Shown here piece by piece: positions 49,953 through 64,000 of a DNA stretch of 64,000 bases. The stretch covers positions 930,001 to 994,000 of the forward strand of contig QJNS01000001.1 in NCBI GenBank assembly GCA_004154925.1, in the 5' to 3' direction. Position numbers and translations under genes: made by a program. Below the pieces are notes generated by a model. That model had not been told where the DNA came from. It worked only from the letters and a program-made list of their open reading frames with translations, and searched no databases. Within the stretch, counting starts at the first letter, position 1. Each line of letters begins with the position of its first letter. This stretch comes from Monosporascus cannonballus (taxonomy: Eukaryota > Ascomycota > Sordariomycetes > Xylariales).

Positions 49953-50369
49953 ACAACTCGCAGGGGTATTTTCAGTTAGTTACCTCCACCTGCCGATTAT
50001 TTCCCAAATACGGTTAGGATGTAGCCTCCCATACAATTTGTATGGAAAATAACATCAGGGCATCATCATTAGCAACAACTATCGACGAAGTCTTATTGAG
50101 AAAAGTATAATGCGTAATTATTAATAAAGGGAAAACTGTATATGGCGGTATTTAAGGCCTGGCATACCGTTCTTAAAGATTTATTCGTCACGTTAGCACT
50201 GGTACAACGGGATAGGATAAAGCCCTTTGTTCTGAAAGTGATGGGAAATAGCAAAGGAGCTGATGGAGGTAATTTTGCATATAAAATGTATGGGAGTATA
50301 CATAATAGCTGTCTAGGAACTGATGTGGGGTGGTGGAGATAACTAACTGAAAATACCCCTGCGAGTTGT
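49953..50369. mobile_element. 417-bp MITE with terminal inverted repeats
   Basis: ACAACTCGCAGGGGTATTTT at 49953 continues to CTCCACC at 49990 and is mirrored at 50332-50369 with about one mismatch in 38. Weaker inverted similarity continues inward (CTCCCATACAATTTGTATGG near 50028 against the complement near 50280-50300), giving roughly 100-bp imperfect arms. The interior has no coding capacity beyond a short chance frame (50142-50342). Flanks do not show a clear target duplication. The superfamily is undetermined. Confidence 0.82.
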
Positions 50370-50698
50370 AGTGTTATGGCTGCACCATACCATCACGCCA
50401 CCAGGGCAAAAGATCGGTGGAATGATCGCAATTGTGGCAATCATCTGCAATCAACTTGTCTTCCTGAACCCTCGCACTTCTACTCCTGGACAGAAAAATC
50501 GCATGTATCACATGACCAACATAAAACGTCTTTTTTCTCCCGCTTCGCTAGGTCAGAAAGATAAATAGGCTTGTATTCAGGCGAGAAGGAGCCCGAGACC
50601 GAGTTGCCCATTCATAACAAACGTTCTATTTTATTGTACCTTATCGGAGCCTTTGTAGCATAATTCATTTTCTCTTCCCGCCAGTTACGGCTGTCCCC
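50370..50698. other. intergenic, downstream of the rhodopsin-domain gene
   Basis: No gene seen; probably holds the 3' end of the leftward transcript. Confidence 0.4.
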
Positions 50699-52540
50699 TT
50701 AAGTTCCCCTCGTTGGCCCCTTTGCGAAGGCGCAGTGGTTAGCCCTCGGCTCCGAATTCTCTTCAATTCTGGGGATGGTTATTCGGTCAGGCCTTTCTGT
50801 GCTCCTCTCCTCGTAAGTGACGGCGATCTCCACGTCCTTGTGGGTGCTGTTATCGCCACCGGGGGCCGCACCGAGGTTGGTATCGCTCGGAGCTTTGAGG
50901 GTCTGCATCTTGACGTTCTCGACCATCCGCTCTTCGCTCTCGCTGAAGGTTAAGTCGGTGATATGATGCGGACGTGGGGGCCCTCGGCCTCGCCTGTATG
51001 GCTGGACGTTAGCAATCATCGTCTGGGGCGATGCGTAACCACTGAGTATATTCATCTCCTTTCTTACTGCCACCGCTAAGTGGACAAAAAGGGATTGGAA
51101 GGCTGAGCTCACCAGCTCCGGTTGTTCCCACCACCAAATGTGCGTAGGTTATCGGTCGTCTTATCGTCGAGTCTCTGTGTGGACCGCAAGGACATGATTA
51201 GAGACCCGAAAACGGGGCTTAACCAGGTCTTAAGGAGCGGGAAGACCATAGGAAGATTCGTTGTGACAACCGCTACGAACGTCTCGCGTACGGCATAACT
51301 ACCGGCCAGTTGAGCGCCGTTTACGGGGTCCTAGTGATCGTATCAGCGCACCCATCATTAGCTCTGCAGGGATGGATCGAGGCGTACAGCAACCAGGAGG
51401 ACTACGCGCAAAATCGCACAAGCTATGACAAGGATCCCGCCGCCGAACAGGAAAATCATCCCCATCTTCTTTAGGGGCTTGATATTCGCTCCCCAGAGCA
51501 TCGGGATCGGGATGGAGAGGAGATATAGGTCGGTGGCAACGTTACAGCTTAGGTAAGTCCATATTATCTGATTCGAAATAGCCGGCTGACACGCGTCTAA
51601 CGCATTAAGCATGGGTCAGTAAATGTTCGGGACGCGAGTTATGAAGGACTTACTCCCTGGGTCCGGATGAATCTGCCAGTATCTGTGGAACGGTCGGCAG
51701 GAGAGTAATAAGTTTGCCTGTAACCCCTGGCATCAACATTGCGTGGCAATGAGCCAAAATGAGGCCAGAGATATGGCTCAGGCGGCATTAATTAAGAGGG
51801 GTATTGGGGGAATCATTCGTGCAGGGCTGCGGGAACCGGTAGGATAGTATTGGGGGCATTGGAAACAACGCACCACAACGGTAACCCAGGTTACAGCAAC
51901 GAAGCCAAAGCCGATATAGATTCGAATCGGATAGGACCTGCCTAAGCCGGCCTACACACAGGATTAGTCCCAGGTACGCACTATTCCCTTCCACGGAGGG
52001 ATGGCAAACCGTCAAGCGCAGGTAGAACATCAGCAGCGAGGCCTTCAGGGACCACAAAAGTACCGAATAGCTAGCCCAACCGCCGAGCTGGATTTTAGAG
52101 CCAATAGTCCTAAATAGGGAAACAGTTGACATTATGATCAGCTAACATTTATTCAGCCTGCCTACCTTGTATGGTATTCGGGACTATTTGGCGATAACAT
52201 AGCCCTTTCCTCGTCAGTCATTCCATTATTAGCGAGCCCTTGAGCCTTTGCGCCGACGCAATATGCTAGGCCTGTTTCGATTGCGTAGAAAGTCTATGTT
52301 TCCTGAGATCTTAGCATGCAATCTCTCTCCCTCTCACCCCTCTGCATAACTAACCGCGCCCACCCAGACCAAGTAGTCGTCAGGCTGGAGGCCTTTGATG
52401 CCAAGCGCCTTTACTCGGCCGAATGTTCTGATGATGGTGACGAGGATACCGATACTGAGTAGAGCCCACGCTTCGGTACTGAATCTTTTCATCGCTTCTT
52501 GTGCGGCGGCCAGGGCCGCTGGGTCAGGTGGTGGTGCCAT
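50699..52540 (-). CDS. fungal rhodopsin-domain (SAT4/PTH11-like) seven-helix membrane protein
   Basis: Eight predicted exons: 52540-52355, 52293-52166, 52109-52010, 51951-51874, 51717-51654, 51596-51388, 51330-51113 and 50993-50699. All phases agree and give 425 aa. Helices are visible at WALLSIGILVTIIRTFGRV (aa 25-43), FYAIETGLAYCVGA, YSVLLWSLKASLLMFYLRL, IYIGFGFVAVTWVTVV, IIWTYLSCNVATDLYLLSI, IFLFGGGILVIACAILRVVLLV and VRETFVAVVTTNLPMVFPLL. Family signatures present: DDYLVW, EYHTR, CRPFHRYWQIHPDPG across a junction, and a C-terminal GRGPPRPHHITDLTFSESEE tail. There is no CFEM domain. Such proteins are surface-sensing GPCR-like in some pathogens, or linked to metabolite clusters; the ligand is unknown. 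No damage despite decayed surroundings. Confidence 0.85.
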
Positions 52541-54751
52541 CGTTGGGAACTTGCGTGAGCGCAGGACTGCACTGTTCTATGCAGGGCTCCGAGAAATCTC
52601 CCGGTGGCCATGATTTTGTATCCTCATCGCTTTCTCCCAGAGACCCATTCCGATCGACATGTCACTCTCTGTTTCGACACTAATAGCGAAAGGGATATAT
52701 ATTTATGATAGATTAGAAACCCCCGGACCCCCCGATAAGCCTAAACTCGCTCCCCTGCTTGGTCTCGTCAATGGCAGCTATCCGAGTACATGAAAAAGGT
52801 TACATTCGTGGCCTTGTATAAAAGTACTGTAATATGTAATGCGAAGTAATCTGAGTGTCTGCAGGAAATTCGAAAACACCACCAGGAGGGCTAATTAAGC
52901 GCCACCACCTCTAGCTCCTGACCCAACAACCTGACAGGCTGGGCACACTCCTGGTTGGTATGATAGATCATTCGGATTTTCGTATAACTGAGGAAAGTCC
53001 AGAGCTATCATTATTCTGAGTTGGGACCCGGTTCTTGAGTTTCTGATCACCGACGGCCTGACCTGGTTAAGGATTAGTTTGAGGCTCCTATTTCCTGCAT
53101 GGCATTCAACGATCTCGACGCTTTTGCCTGATGTGGATAAACGCGCGAACCCGTCGGGATCCCGCAAAATTTATACCAGGCCCGTCCCCACGAGATAGGG
53201 AGGGAAGGGGACATGGTTGTGTAGGCTTTGAATTCTTTGGCAGGCAATGCGTGTTGGCTTATACATAAGATAAGTTTGCTGTATCTAAAGGAGAGTGGGG
53301 GAACAGGTAAGAACCATAACTGGGTTCGCACGAAGGATGAAGGTGGCATGCAAGTAACTTCAACAGGGTATAACTCTTTACTGCTCGTTAAAGTCCAGAC
53401 CCCCATCAACACCACATGTCCATACTAGGATGTCTGGTCAAGTCGTCATAGTACGTACTGACTCAGTACTACTGAGTCAGTTTCCGTTTCAAAATGGAAT
53501 AGAGTAACGGGAGCTAGGGGTAGCTAGAAAGGCTCGTCCTCTCATTGGTCACCTTTTCCACAAGACCCCTAGAACCGACTTGTCGTTTTCCGCTCGCCGG
53601 ACCTACCAGATAAGGCGCCCCCGCGACGCCCACCTCGCTGAATCGCTCTCGATCCGAGCTAAACGCTTCCTGGCAACCCCCACAGCTTGTAACATTTCGC
53701 TCCATGCAAGGTCAGTGTTAGCGCTTCTGCAAATTGATATCTTGGTGTATGTTTGCTATAGCCGAAGCAGCGAGAGCGGTTCAGCCTAGATCTTTTTGCG
53801 CCCCCATTTTCTAACATATCACTTCTTCATATTTCTTTTCAAAAGCTTTTGTTTTTTTAAAAAAAAAAGGGGGAGGGAGGCGGGTGTGGGGGGGGCGGGT
53901 TTGCTTACTATTATTTGAAATGCAAAGAAATTATTACCTTAGCCTCGGGGATTTTATCAAATTAAATTTATAGTGTTATAGTTGCAAAGATTAACAATGC
54001 CATTGCATAATATGGCCTGTTGGTTTGGACGCCTTGGAAAGGCGGTTCAAAGTGAATTTTTGGGTACAGATTGGCGGAAGCATTGCTAATGCCGACGGCA
54101 CCACTTAGTTTATGTGGGGTAACGGATGATGGGCCGCCCCAGTTACGCCCACCTCACTGTAGCTTTGGACAGGGCTGGTACTTCCGCTATAACACCAGCA
54201 CTAACACTAGTAACATCGTCACGACAGCAAATATCCAAGCCATACACCTTAAAGGGAAGCCTCTCGCGGCCCCCCAAATCCCCGGAGGCCTAGCCATAAC
54301 CCTAACAGTCCATCCGCTGGCGACAATTAGCCATGCTAGGACCTAAAGTACCACCCTTGATAACCTGGTATGGGTGGTTTTCCGGGGATAAAGATGATCT
54401 TCCGGGGGTATGGATGATCGTCGGTGGAATCGCCAGAGAGCGTTTAGCTCGGGTCGATTAACGATTCAGCGAGGTGGGCGTTTGCTGGGCAAAATTATGA
54501 GAACGCATCCGCTGATGGGGGCCCGACGCCGTCTGGGGGGTGGGACAATGGGCTTATGGCTGAATTGGGACATTCCCCGGGCCGTGTAACACCCCCTTCT
54601 TTCACCTCCGTTTGCGCTTCCCGCTCTTTTCTGCTTCCATAGATTCATAGGAAAGGGAAATGTCGGCCCCCTTCAATACGAAATCGTTCGACGACTGAGG
54701 GCTTAGGATACTGGAACCCACTGCATACAAGGAAAAGGTCAAAGCGCTGTC
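52541..54751. other. 2.2-kb intergenic, no gene recognised
   Basis: Open frames at 52895-53167, 53074-53415 and 54071-54346 show no domain I know. A run of T, A and G homopolymers lies at about 53847-53905. The last 150 bp precede the flavin monooxygenase. Confidence 0.35.
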
Positions 54752-56914
54752 ATGGATGCTGACGGTACGATTGAGAAACTCGACTGCGTCGTCGTGGGTG
54801 CCGGTAAGTAGCTCCCAGGACCCTTCATCAGGAAGTGCGGTTGGTTTCGTATATCCCAAAAAGACGGCACACTGACGCATATCATATCACAAAAAGGATG
54901 GTACGGCTTAGCCGCCGCAAAGCAGTATCGCTGCACCCAACCGGAAAGTTCATTGGCGGTGTTAGATAGCCAACGATCACTAGGTGGGACAGTAAGGAAT
55001 TTCTATAGACTTTAGTTCGCTTCTGTGTAGCACTCCACTCTTGATGACTGCAGGGGATGAATCGCCGAACAGTCGGCGCTGAGACTCGGCGTAGAATCGT
55101 GCGGCGGGGATAAGGACTGACGAGTGTGACAGTGGGCCGAAGAGCGCGTGTATCCGGACTTGAAAAGCAATAACCTCTTAGGGACTTTCGAGTACCCAGA
55201 TTTCCCTATGGAATCCTCGGTCTTCAATGTTAAGCCCCGCGAACACATCCCCGGTGAAGTCGTCACCACATATCTCAAGGCTTACGCGGACAAGTTCGGC
55301 ATTTCGGACCTGATCCGGCCGGAGTCCAAGGTGATTGTCGCGGAGCATCAGGACACGGAGGAGGGCGGCTGGATCTTGACTGCTGCGAAACCCGACCAAA
55401 CCGAGACCAAGATTTATGCCCGCCGGCTCATCCTTGCTTCCGGCTTGACCTCGGACGCTTTTATTCCCCACTTCGCTGATCAGGAGTCGTTCGGGGGTAG
55501 GATTTTCCACAGCAAGTTCTTTCCACAGAACCGCGACACATTGGAGACAGCAAAATCCGTCACAGTTTTTGGCGCTACTAAGTTCGCCTGGGATGCCGTC
55601 TACTCGTATGCGACCCGCGGCGTGAAAGTCAATTGGATCATTCGCTGTGCGCGCCCTTTGGAGCTCTAGTCATCACACCCCTTTACTGACACGTCACTAC
55701 AGCATCCGGCCATGGTCCCGCCTGGGTCTCGCCTCCGTTTGTGACGCCGCTGAAGAAGTGGATCGAGAAACTCGCCAGTTCGTATGGTATAGCCTACTGA
55801 CTCTAATTGTCCTAATTCTTATACAGATACCCGCTTCCTGACTTGGTTCAGCCCTTGCATCTGGGGCGACGCCGATGGCTACTCGCGTATACGTAACTTC
55901 TATCACGGCACCGCCATCGGCCGTGCTATCGTTAACATGTTCTGGAAAATCCTTGGTAACGATGTCTTGACGCTCAATGCGTACGACTCGCACCCCAAAA
56001 CGGCTAAACTAAAGCCGTGGACGGAGGCTATGTTCACCGGTACCAGCTTCTCAATCATGACATACAAGAAGGATATACTTGAACTCGTTAAAGGAGACGG
56101 AATCGATGTCCATGTTGGAGAAATTGACCACTTGGGTCCAGGTAAAGTCCACCTCGCCGACGGAACGGAATTTGAATCAGACGTCCTCGTAGTTAATACG
56201 GGCTGGAAACATGTGGCGCCCATTAAGTTCCTGCCTGAAGGGATCGAGAGGGAGCTTGGCATTCCACACGCACCGGATCACGACGCGCCGGCCGAGGACC
56301 TCGCGAACCAACAGGACCTTCTAGAGCGGGCGGACAAGGAAATCTTCAGACGCTTTCCACGGCTTAAAGACCAGCCCGTCTGGAACAAGAACTACGTGCC
56401 CCTCACCGACCAGAAGGGAATCGACAGCAGCGACGAGGTGACGCCCTGCAAGCCCTTGACCCCCTATATGCTCTACCGCTTCATGCTGCCCCCGTCGCCG
56501 CGCTTCCTGCGGCCCCGCGACACCGCCTTCGTTGGCATCGCCTCGAACTTCAGCAACATCATCACGGCTCACCTTCAGGGCTTGTGGATCAGCGCGTACT
56601 TCTCGGGACTCCTGGAGAACCCCGAACCCGCGGCGGCCGCGGCGCTCGGGGAGGGGGAGGAAGCCCTGCGGCGGCTCCAGTACGAGACGGTGCTGCACAA
56701 CCGCTTCGGCAAGTGGCGCTATCCCACGGACGGGACCAGGAATCCCAGCTTCATCTTCGACGCCGTCCCGTACCTGGATCTGCTGCAGCGTGACCTCGGC
56801 CTCAGCCCGTACCATAAGAAGGGGTTCCTCGCCGACTGGTATGCCCCGTACGGACCCGAGGACTATCGGGAGATTAATGGGGCGTGGCTGGAGAAATACG
56901 GAAGTGCTAAATAG
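54752..56914 (+). CDS. class B flavin monooxygenase (FMO/BVMO-like)
   Basis: FAD- and NADPH-dependent oxygenase; the substrate cannot be told. Exons 54752-54803, 54897-54991, 55133-55646, 55703-55786 and 55827-56914 join in phase to 610 aa. FAD-binding GAGWYG is at aa 16-21, followed by LGGT and WAEERVYPDLKSNN, as in this fungal group. The FMO/BVMO fingerprint FGGRIFHSKFF is at about 169-179. The second nucleotide-binding site reads FGATKFAWDA near 195, without the standard GxGxSG. Further on are LVVNTGWKH, then FVGIASNFSNIITAHLQGLW. The NADP-site variation is probably a subfamily trait rather than damage. It stands alone among decayed genes (P450 piece, rhodopsin-domain genes), the company of secondary-metabolism or detoxification genes; a pathway role is inference. 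Confidence 0.87.
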
Positions 56915-57929
56915 CCCCTTGGATACCTTGTTCAAGGTATTCGCTGCGGGGTGGCCGGGATTATGGACGATAACGTCAACTAACCATTTGGGACGTTGGA
57001 TGCTAGTATATAATGAGGACCGGCGCGTGTGGGTTTATCCAGTAACTGCTCTCTTCCTGCTTCGGAATCAAAACTGGTCGGATACCTACCATTTCCACTT
57101 TTCCAAATCATACGGAATGAGAACTTGACGTCCATATCTTAGCAAGCGTTCTACAGCTCCCGCCACAGGCTATACGTCCTCCGAAACGCATCGCAAGGGA
57201 GCGGCAAGGAGAGAGCTTTACCCAGGGGGATCTCAGAACGTCTCACGCCTCTGTATATGCGTGAACGGGTGCACCGGGCGGAGCGAACCTCCAATATCGC
57301 TGGGAAGATGCCCCCCGAGACTTTGCTCACAGACACCACCTTAATGTAGTTGTTTAGGATTTAAGCCTTGTCTACCTAATCCGGCCAACTAACGTGGATC
57401 TGTGACGGGCACTTGGAGAGCGATGTGCGCTTGACCATCGTTGGGCGGGTTAGCGAGAATCCCCCCTTTTTAACGAGGTTCTGCCTTGATATTACCATTA
57501 GGTACTTCCAGCAGTGCAAGATTGTCTCAGCCGGCTCAACTATGGAGCCCTCGCATAAAGAGTTCTCCCAAATGCAAGAGGTGTCTAGTCAAGGTGTTAG
57601 TATAATTACCCATATTTGCACGTGTATTGCCCGATATCCGAAGTGTGCAACTGGGCCTCCATATATTACATTGGCCCATGCCTCTCTCACACAATAAAGC
57701 GCACGAGAAAGCTTTGTTCACCATATCGCTTCGCCGTCTGACAGTATTCCGAAATGGGCAGGTAGCTTGATGAACGATGGGCTTCTCAACCCGCCCCGTT
57801 CTTTACAGAACAGTCGAGGCAGTACGACGATGGGCGTTGCATTCATAGCTTGCCCCGTCGCTACCGTCGCTGGGGCTACGTTTGTACGCTAGATACTACC
57901 AACCTAAGCATCATAGAGCGGGATAGCAG
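56915..57929. other. intergenic
   Basis: No gene seen. Confidence 0.35.
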
Positions 57930-58134
57930 ATGTGTACTGAATTCCTCTTAAGTGATATGCCCAATGCAGCATGTAATATCGTAACGGATATCGCCATTCT
58001 TTCTGTCATCCCCCATGCCGATCTTCAAGCATTTGAATTCATCCAAGGCCGAAGAGCCCGACCCAATCGGTATCTCCAGTCTAAGTTTCCGGCGAGTCTT
58101 CCTGAAGAGACTACTCCACGGATTAGGTAATGCT
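57930..58134 (+). pseudogene. fragment of a second fungal-rhodopsin-domain gene
   Basis: The frame reads NAACNIVTDIAILSVIP, the helix equivalent to CNVATDLYLLSIPIPML in the intact gene at 50699-52540. At a CCCCC run (58010-58014) it must change frame to continue as MPIFKHLNSSKAEE and GISSLSFRRVFLKR, which fits the loop and next helix of this family. No other part is found nearby. It is a frameshifted, isolated fragment, and a diverged paralogue rather than a recent copy of the intact gene. Confidence 0.5.
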
Positions 58135-59166
58135 GGAACTTGCCCGGGGGGTGTACGACAACGATGAGCTCGAGGGGACCCGAGCGGCAAAAGGTATTAG
58201 GGACAACTACGGACTAGAAGCGTTGCAAGCACGGCGAACTACGTCGCAAGCCTTTCTGGGAGGCTAGTTTAGAGCGACATACGCCTGCCCATGAGACTCC
58301 GAGTTTTGGTCAAATAGAATCTAACCACAGCATGTCGTCGTAGCGGAGGAATCTTGTGTCAGAAGACAGGTGGCCGGAAACGATTATCTGCCTACACAAC
58401 GATAATAAATCTCAAAGGGTGCGTCATTAACGCGAACAATCACAGCGCATGCCCCCCGGGAAACGCAGTCATAGCTGTGCTATTCTGTTCCGTCCATAAG
58501 TACATGATCGTTTACATACTTCGATCTCCGAGTAGGTAGACAGAAAGCAACAGTAGTCTCCCTCCCTCAACCCCCATAACCGTCATTCCAGTTCAGAACA
58601 AATCTCTATCGACCCCCGGTACTATATGCGCGGCGATGATGTCACAGTAGGAGTCGCCCCTCACACCATTGCATGATATCGCCCCATTGGATATCCGGCT
58701 GTTCGTACAAGGTATTGCACAACACGGCGTAATCTGGATGTATAGTTTCTGTCACAACGGATGGACGAGGGTATTATGTATCGCGATTGCCGTCTCCGTT
58801 GGACTGTCTTCTATCGGCAATAGTAGATCGTCCAGTGCACTCTGCATTCCCAAGTTCTGGATTCCTGGCGGTTTGTGATACCGGACAACCTGGAATGCAG
58901 ATATGTAAATCCCAGCGTCGACACAGCCTTCAACAAGCCGGTTCTCCTAGAGACAGTTAATCAGGTGCCGGACGCGGTTACATCGACTTCTGGTTCGTTA
59001 GGAAGGCTGGTGAACGTGGGTACAGGATTAGGCATCGACGTCTATTGTACTAAATACAATTTACGTACGGGTGGCTGTCTGAGCAGCATCCGTCTCCCTA
59101 CCTCATCTCGGTTAGCAATCGGTCTTTTCAAGCCGCTCTAAAAAATCGTAGGATTTGAACGAGTGC
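58135..59166. other. intergenic
   Basis: No gene recognised; the frame at 58875-59141 (88 aa) matches nothing I know. Confidence 0.35.
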
Positions 59167-59641
59167 CTATGAGGTACAACTACGCGCCCCGTCTCGGATG
59201 GGAACTTTTGGGTTAGCAATTTCGATGGACGGCGACGTGGGGAGGAAATAGGAGCGGCTTACAAGAGGCTCTCGGACGCATAAAAGCGCTTCTTCTCTCG
59301 GAAACGTGCGAGATAGACGGGAAATCTCGACTTCCAATACGTCTGGTATTCCGGGACTTGGTAATCTGGGGAAGTGGCTGATCGGGACCCAGCTGCAAGT
59401 GCTCGAAAAAAAGAAGGGAAATGTCTCCAGCAGCAACGTCTTAATACGGGTGACCGTCGAGTCCCTGCCAGGCTCCAGGAAAAGGATCTGCTGAAGTCGT
59501 TTCAATTTCGCGGTGGCGTGCCAGGACCGGTTTTACCCGTTGGGCCGGGACAAGGAGGGTTCTCGTGTCCATTTGGCTCAAGATTAGCTCAAGTAGCTCC
59601 GGCGAATCGAGTACCTCATCCATCGCACTCGACGCAGACAT
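59167..59641 (-). pseudogene. F-box protein gene, frameshifted and short
   Basis: Starts with ATG at 59641: an F-box opening (VLDSPELLELILSQMDTRTL, then LVPAQRV). The family's next segment continues only in another frame (NRSWHATAKLKRLQQILFLE, then LLLETFPFFFSS), which stays open to the stop at 59167. Dropping one base of the TTTT run at 59531-59534 (AAAA on the coding strand) would keep one frame, so this is a single-base length change in a homopolymer: a real mutation or a sequencing error. The rest has the FPREEALLCVREPLVS stretch loosely matching fungal F-box proteins of the F-x-R-x-E-A-x-W-R-R-M type, and it ends early. Confidence 0.6.
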
Positions 59642-60996
59642 AGTCGAAAGTTTGGGTCGCTGTCGTAGGAGTCAGAGTTTTGTTATGGATGCAGTAGAAA
59701 TGCGAGGAAAAAATTAGGGGCAAAGCTCTAAGGGGCATTGATAATAAATGGGAGCGCAAGTTTGTCGCATGATATCCACCACCTAATCATCTATGTACAT
59801 CATGCAGAACATGTCTGCTTTCCTGGTCGAGCCATGGACTGATTCATAGCTGAAAGTCGGACGCATAGCTCTGTTCGGCCCCCTCTCCTTCCCCCGTCTC
59901 GCTGTACGTGGTGAGAAGTTATGATTCGAGATAGAAGATCAAGCAAGCACACTGGAAAGCCTTAGTAGGATTACGTATGATTAACTTGTTCAGGGGAAAG
60001 CAGGGCTCTATATGTTGGTCTAAGAGACATCACAGTTTTAGGTTTCTATGATCCGCCAAGTCTAGGTGCTTCAGGCCCCGATGGGAGAGAATAGCAATGC
60101 TATGCGAGATATCAGTGTGAGTGTATATTGGTTTACTTGATATAACAGGAAGCGGGTGATGCTAATGAGGGATCCATAGGATATAGAGATATGCATTCAA
60201 CAAGGAAACCCGAACTGATTCGGAAAGGTCTGCTTCACAGCCCAACAAGTCAAGTCACAGAAGCTAAGAATATAACGGAAAACTTAATTCCCATTGAGTC
60301 CAAAAAAAAATCTCTCGACACGACCCTAGTTCGGGATTTTACGTCCTATTAACTACGGAGCTTCAACTTCCGGGCGCCGCCAGATGTCAACGTCGCTCTC
60401 CGGTTGCTTCGTGCTGTTTTTACAATTGAGTGGATTTCTCCGCCATTAAGGGGTTAAGGGACAACTAGCCATCGTCACCAGTGGCGTCGCTGGTAAGGAC
60501 TCATTGCCGTGTATAAATGAATTCTAACTTTCTCTGACTAGCAGGAATCTTGTCCCGTGCCAAATCGGAGTTAACGCCTTGGCTCCTGGCTGTAAGTGAC
60601 ATAGCCCAATCTAAATGAGGTCACCTTGAAATGCACAGCAGCAAGTGACGATGTAAGGGGGGAAGGGGGGGGGGGGAGACCCCCGCCAAGGCGACCCCAC
60701 ACCTCATAACAGAATGCACTATTCCCGAGTTGACCTAAAGCCACTTAACGCGTGACGCGAAACGCGAAAATTGGGATCCTTCGTTTCCCCAGGGACCAAA
60801 AGGCGCGATTTCAGGGAGAGCGGCTATCGGGTATCCCACTTTCTATACTTGTAAGCTACAATCCCCTTCGCCTAACAAAAAAAAAAAGTGTTGTGGCAGA
60901 CCTGGGTCTGTTCAATCCACTCCACCGTATCATCATCCCTTTTGGCCTGTTCTCTTTAGCATCGAAGATTCCGGATTCGGCAGTACGTCAGGCACC
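59642..60996. other. intergenic and MCM3 promoter
   Basis: No gene seen. A G-rich tract with flanking C-run lies at about 60657-60687. Cell-cycle sites are listed separately at 60748-60770. Confidence 0.4.
60748..60770 (+). promoter_or_regulatory. MCB/SCB-like cell-cycle boxes upstream of MCM3
   Basis: ACGCGT at 60748-60753 is an exact MluI cell-cycle box (bound by MBF in yeasts). It is followed immediately by ACGCGAA (60755-60761) and AACGCGAAAA (60761-60770), close to SCB/E2F-type CGCGAAA sites. A further GGCGCGAT follows near 60803. They lie about 230-250 bp before the MCM3 ATG, a sensible place for G1/S control of a replication gene. Confidence 0.65.
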
Positions 60997-63943
<2,947 letters not shown>

Positions 63944-64000
63944 CCCCTGTCATGCTCGCGGTTACCGTATGCTTAAGTTGATGACGTCCTGCATTGGGAA

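Noticed and set aside
51113..52540. Initial impression that the rhodopsin-domain gene was a pseudogene with many stops
   Set aside because: Every stop falls inside one of seven introns with GT-AG borders, and all eight exons join in phase across conserved motifs.

Overview
The window looks like chromosomal DNA of a filamentous ascomycete (Pezizomycotina, possibly Sordariomycetes; the class is inference). Genes carry short GT-AG introns, often with CTAAC-type branch sites, and compact GC-balanced blocks alternate with very AT-rich blocks in which transposons have been converted by C-to-T and G-to-A changes. That pattern is typical of repeat-induced point mutation (RIP). No prokaryotic, tRNA, rRNA or CRISPR features were seen.

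Region 1 (1-15430) is mostly mutated transposons. It opens with the 3' end of a chromodomain-type Ty3/Gypsy element. A small GC-normal island follows with one intact kynurenine 3-monooxygenase gene (3017-4799). Next comes a three-level nest whose target-site duplications can be read directly: a Fot1/pogo-type DNA transposon (TA duplication) was entered by a Gypsy element (TTAGC duplication), whose own LTR was entered by a short 1.5-kb LTR element (ACGGG duplication). Removing the inner insertions leaves about 1.9 kb for the DNA transposon, 6.8 kb for the Gypsy element and two 432-bp Gypsy LTRs.

Region 2 (15430-26127) is a 10.7-kb AT-rich block with no reading frame or family I could recognise. 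It ends at a pair of short inverted-repeat elements (26128-26256 and 26637-26739).

Region 3 (28.5-48.4 kb) is core genome: RhoGDI (with an unusual long in-frame alternative 5' reading frame inside its first intron), the PP2A-like phosphatase Ppg1, a large CCHC zinc-knuckle protein, a Cys-rich/acidic protein, a member of a fungal family of unknown function, the PI31-type proteasome regulator, the importin Kap114/importin-9, and the HORMA protein Rev7. All are intact where a full model could be drawn.

Region 4 (48.4-60.9 kb) is gene-poor and accessory. It has two intact genes, an eight-exon fungal-rhodopsin-domain membrane protein and a flavin monooxygenase. Among them lie decayed pieces: a P450 fragment, a second rhodopsin-domain fragment, a frameshifted F-box gene and a 417-bp MITE. 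It reads as a decaying accessory or secondary-metabolism neighbourhood (inference). The window closes with MCM3 (60997-63943), preceded by MCB-like G1/S promoter sites, with an assembly gap inside its last intron.
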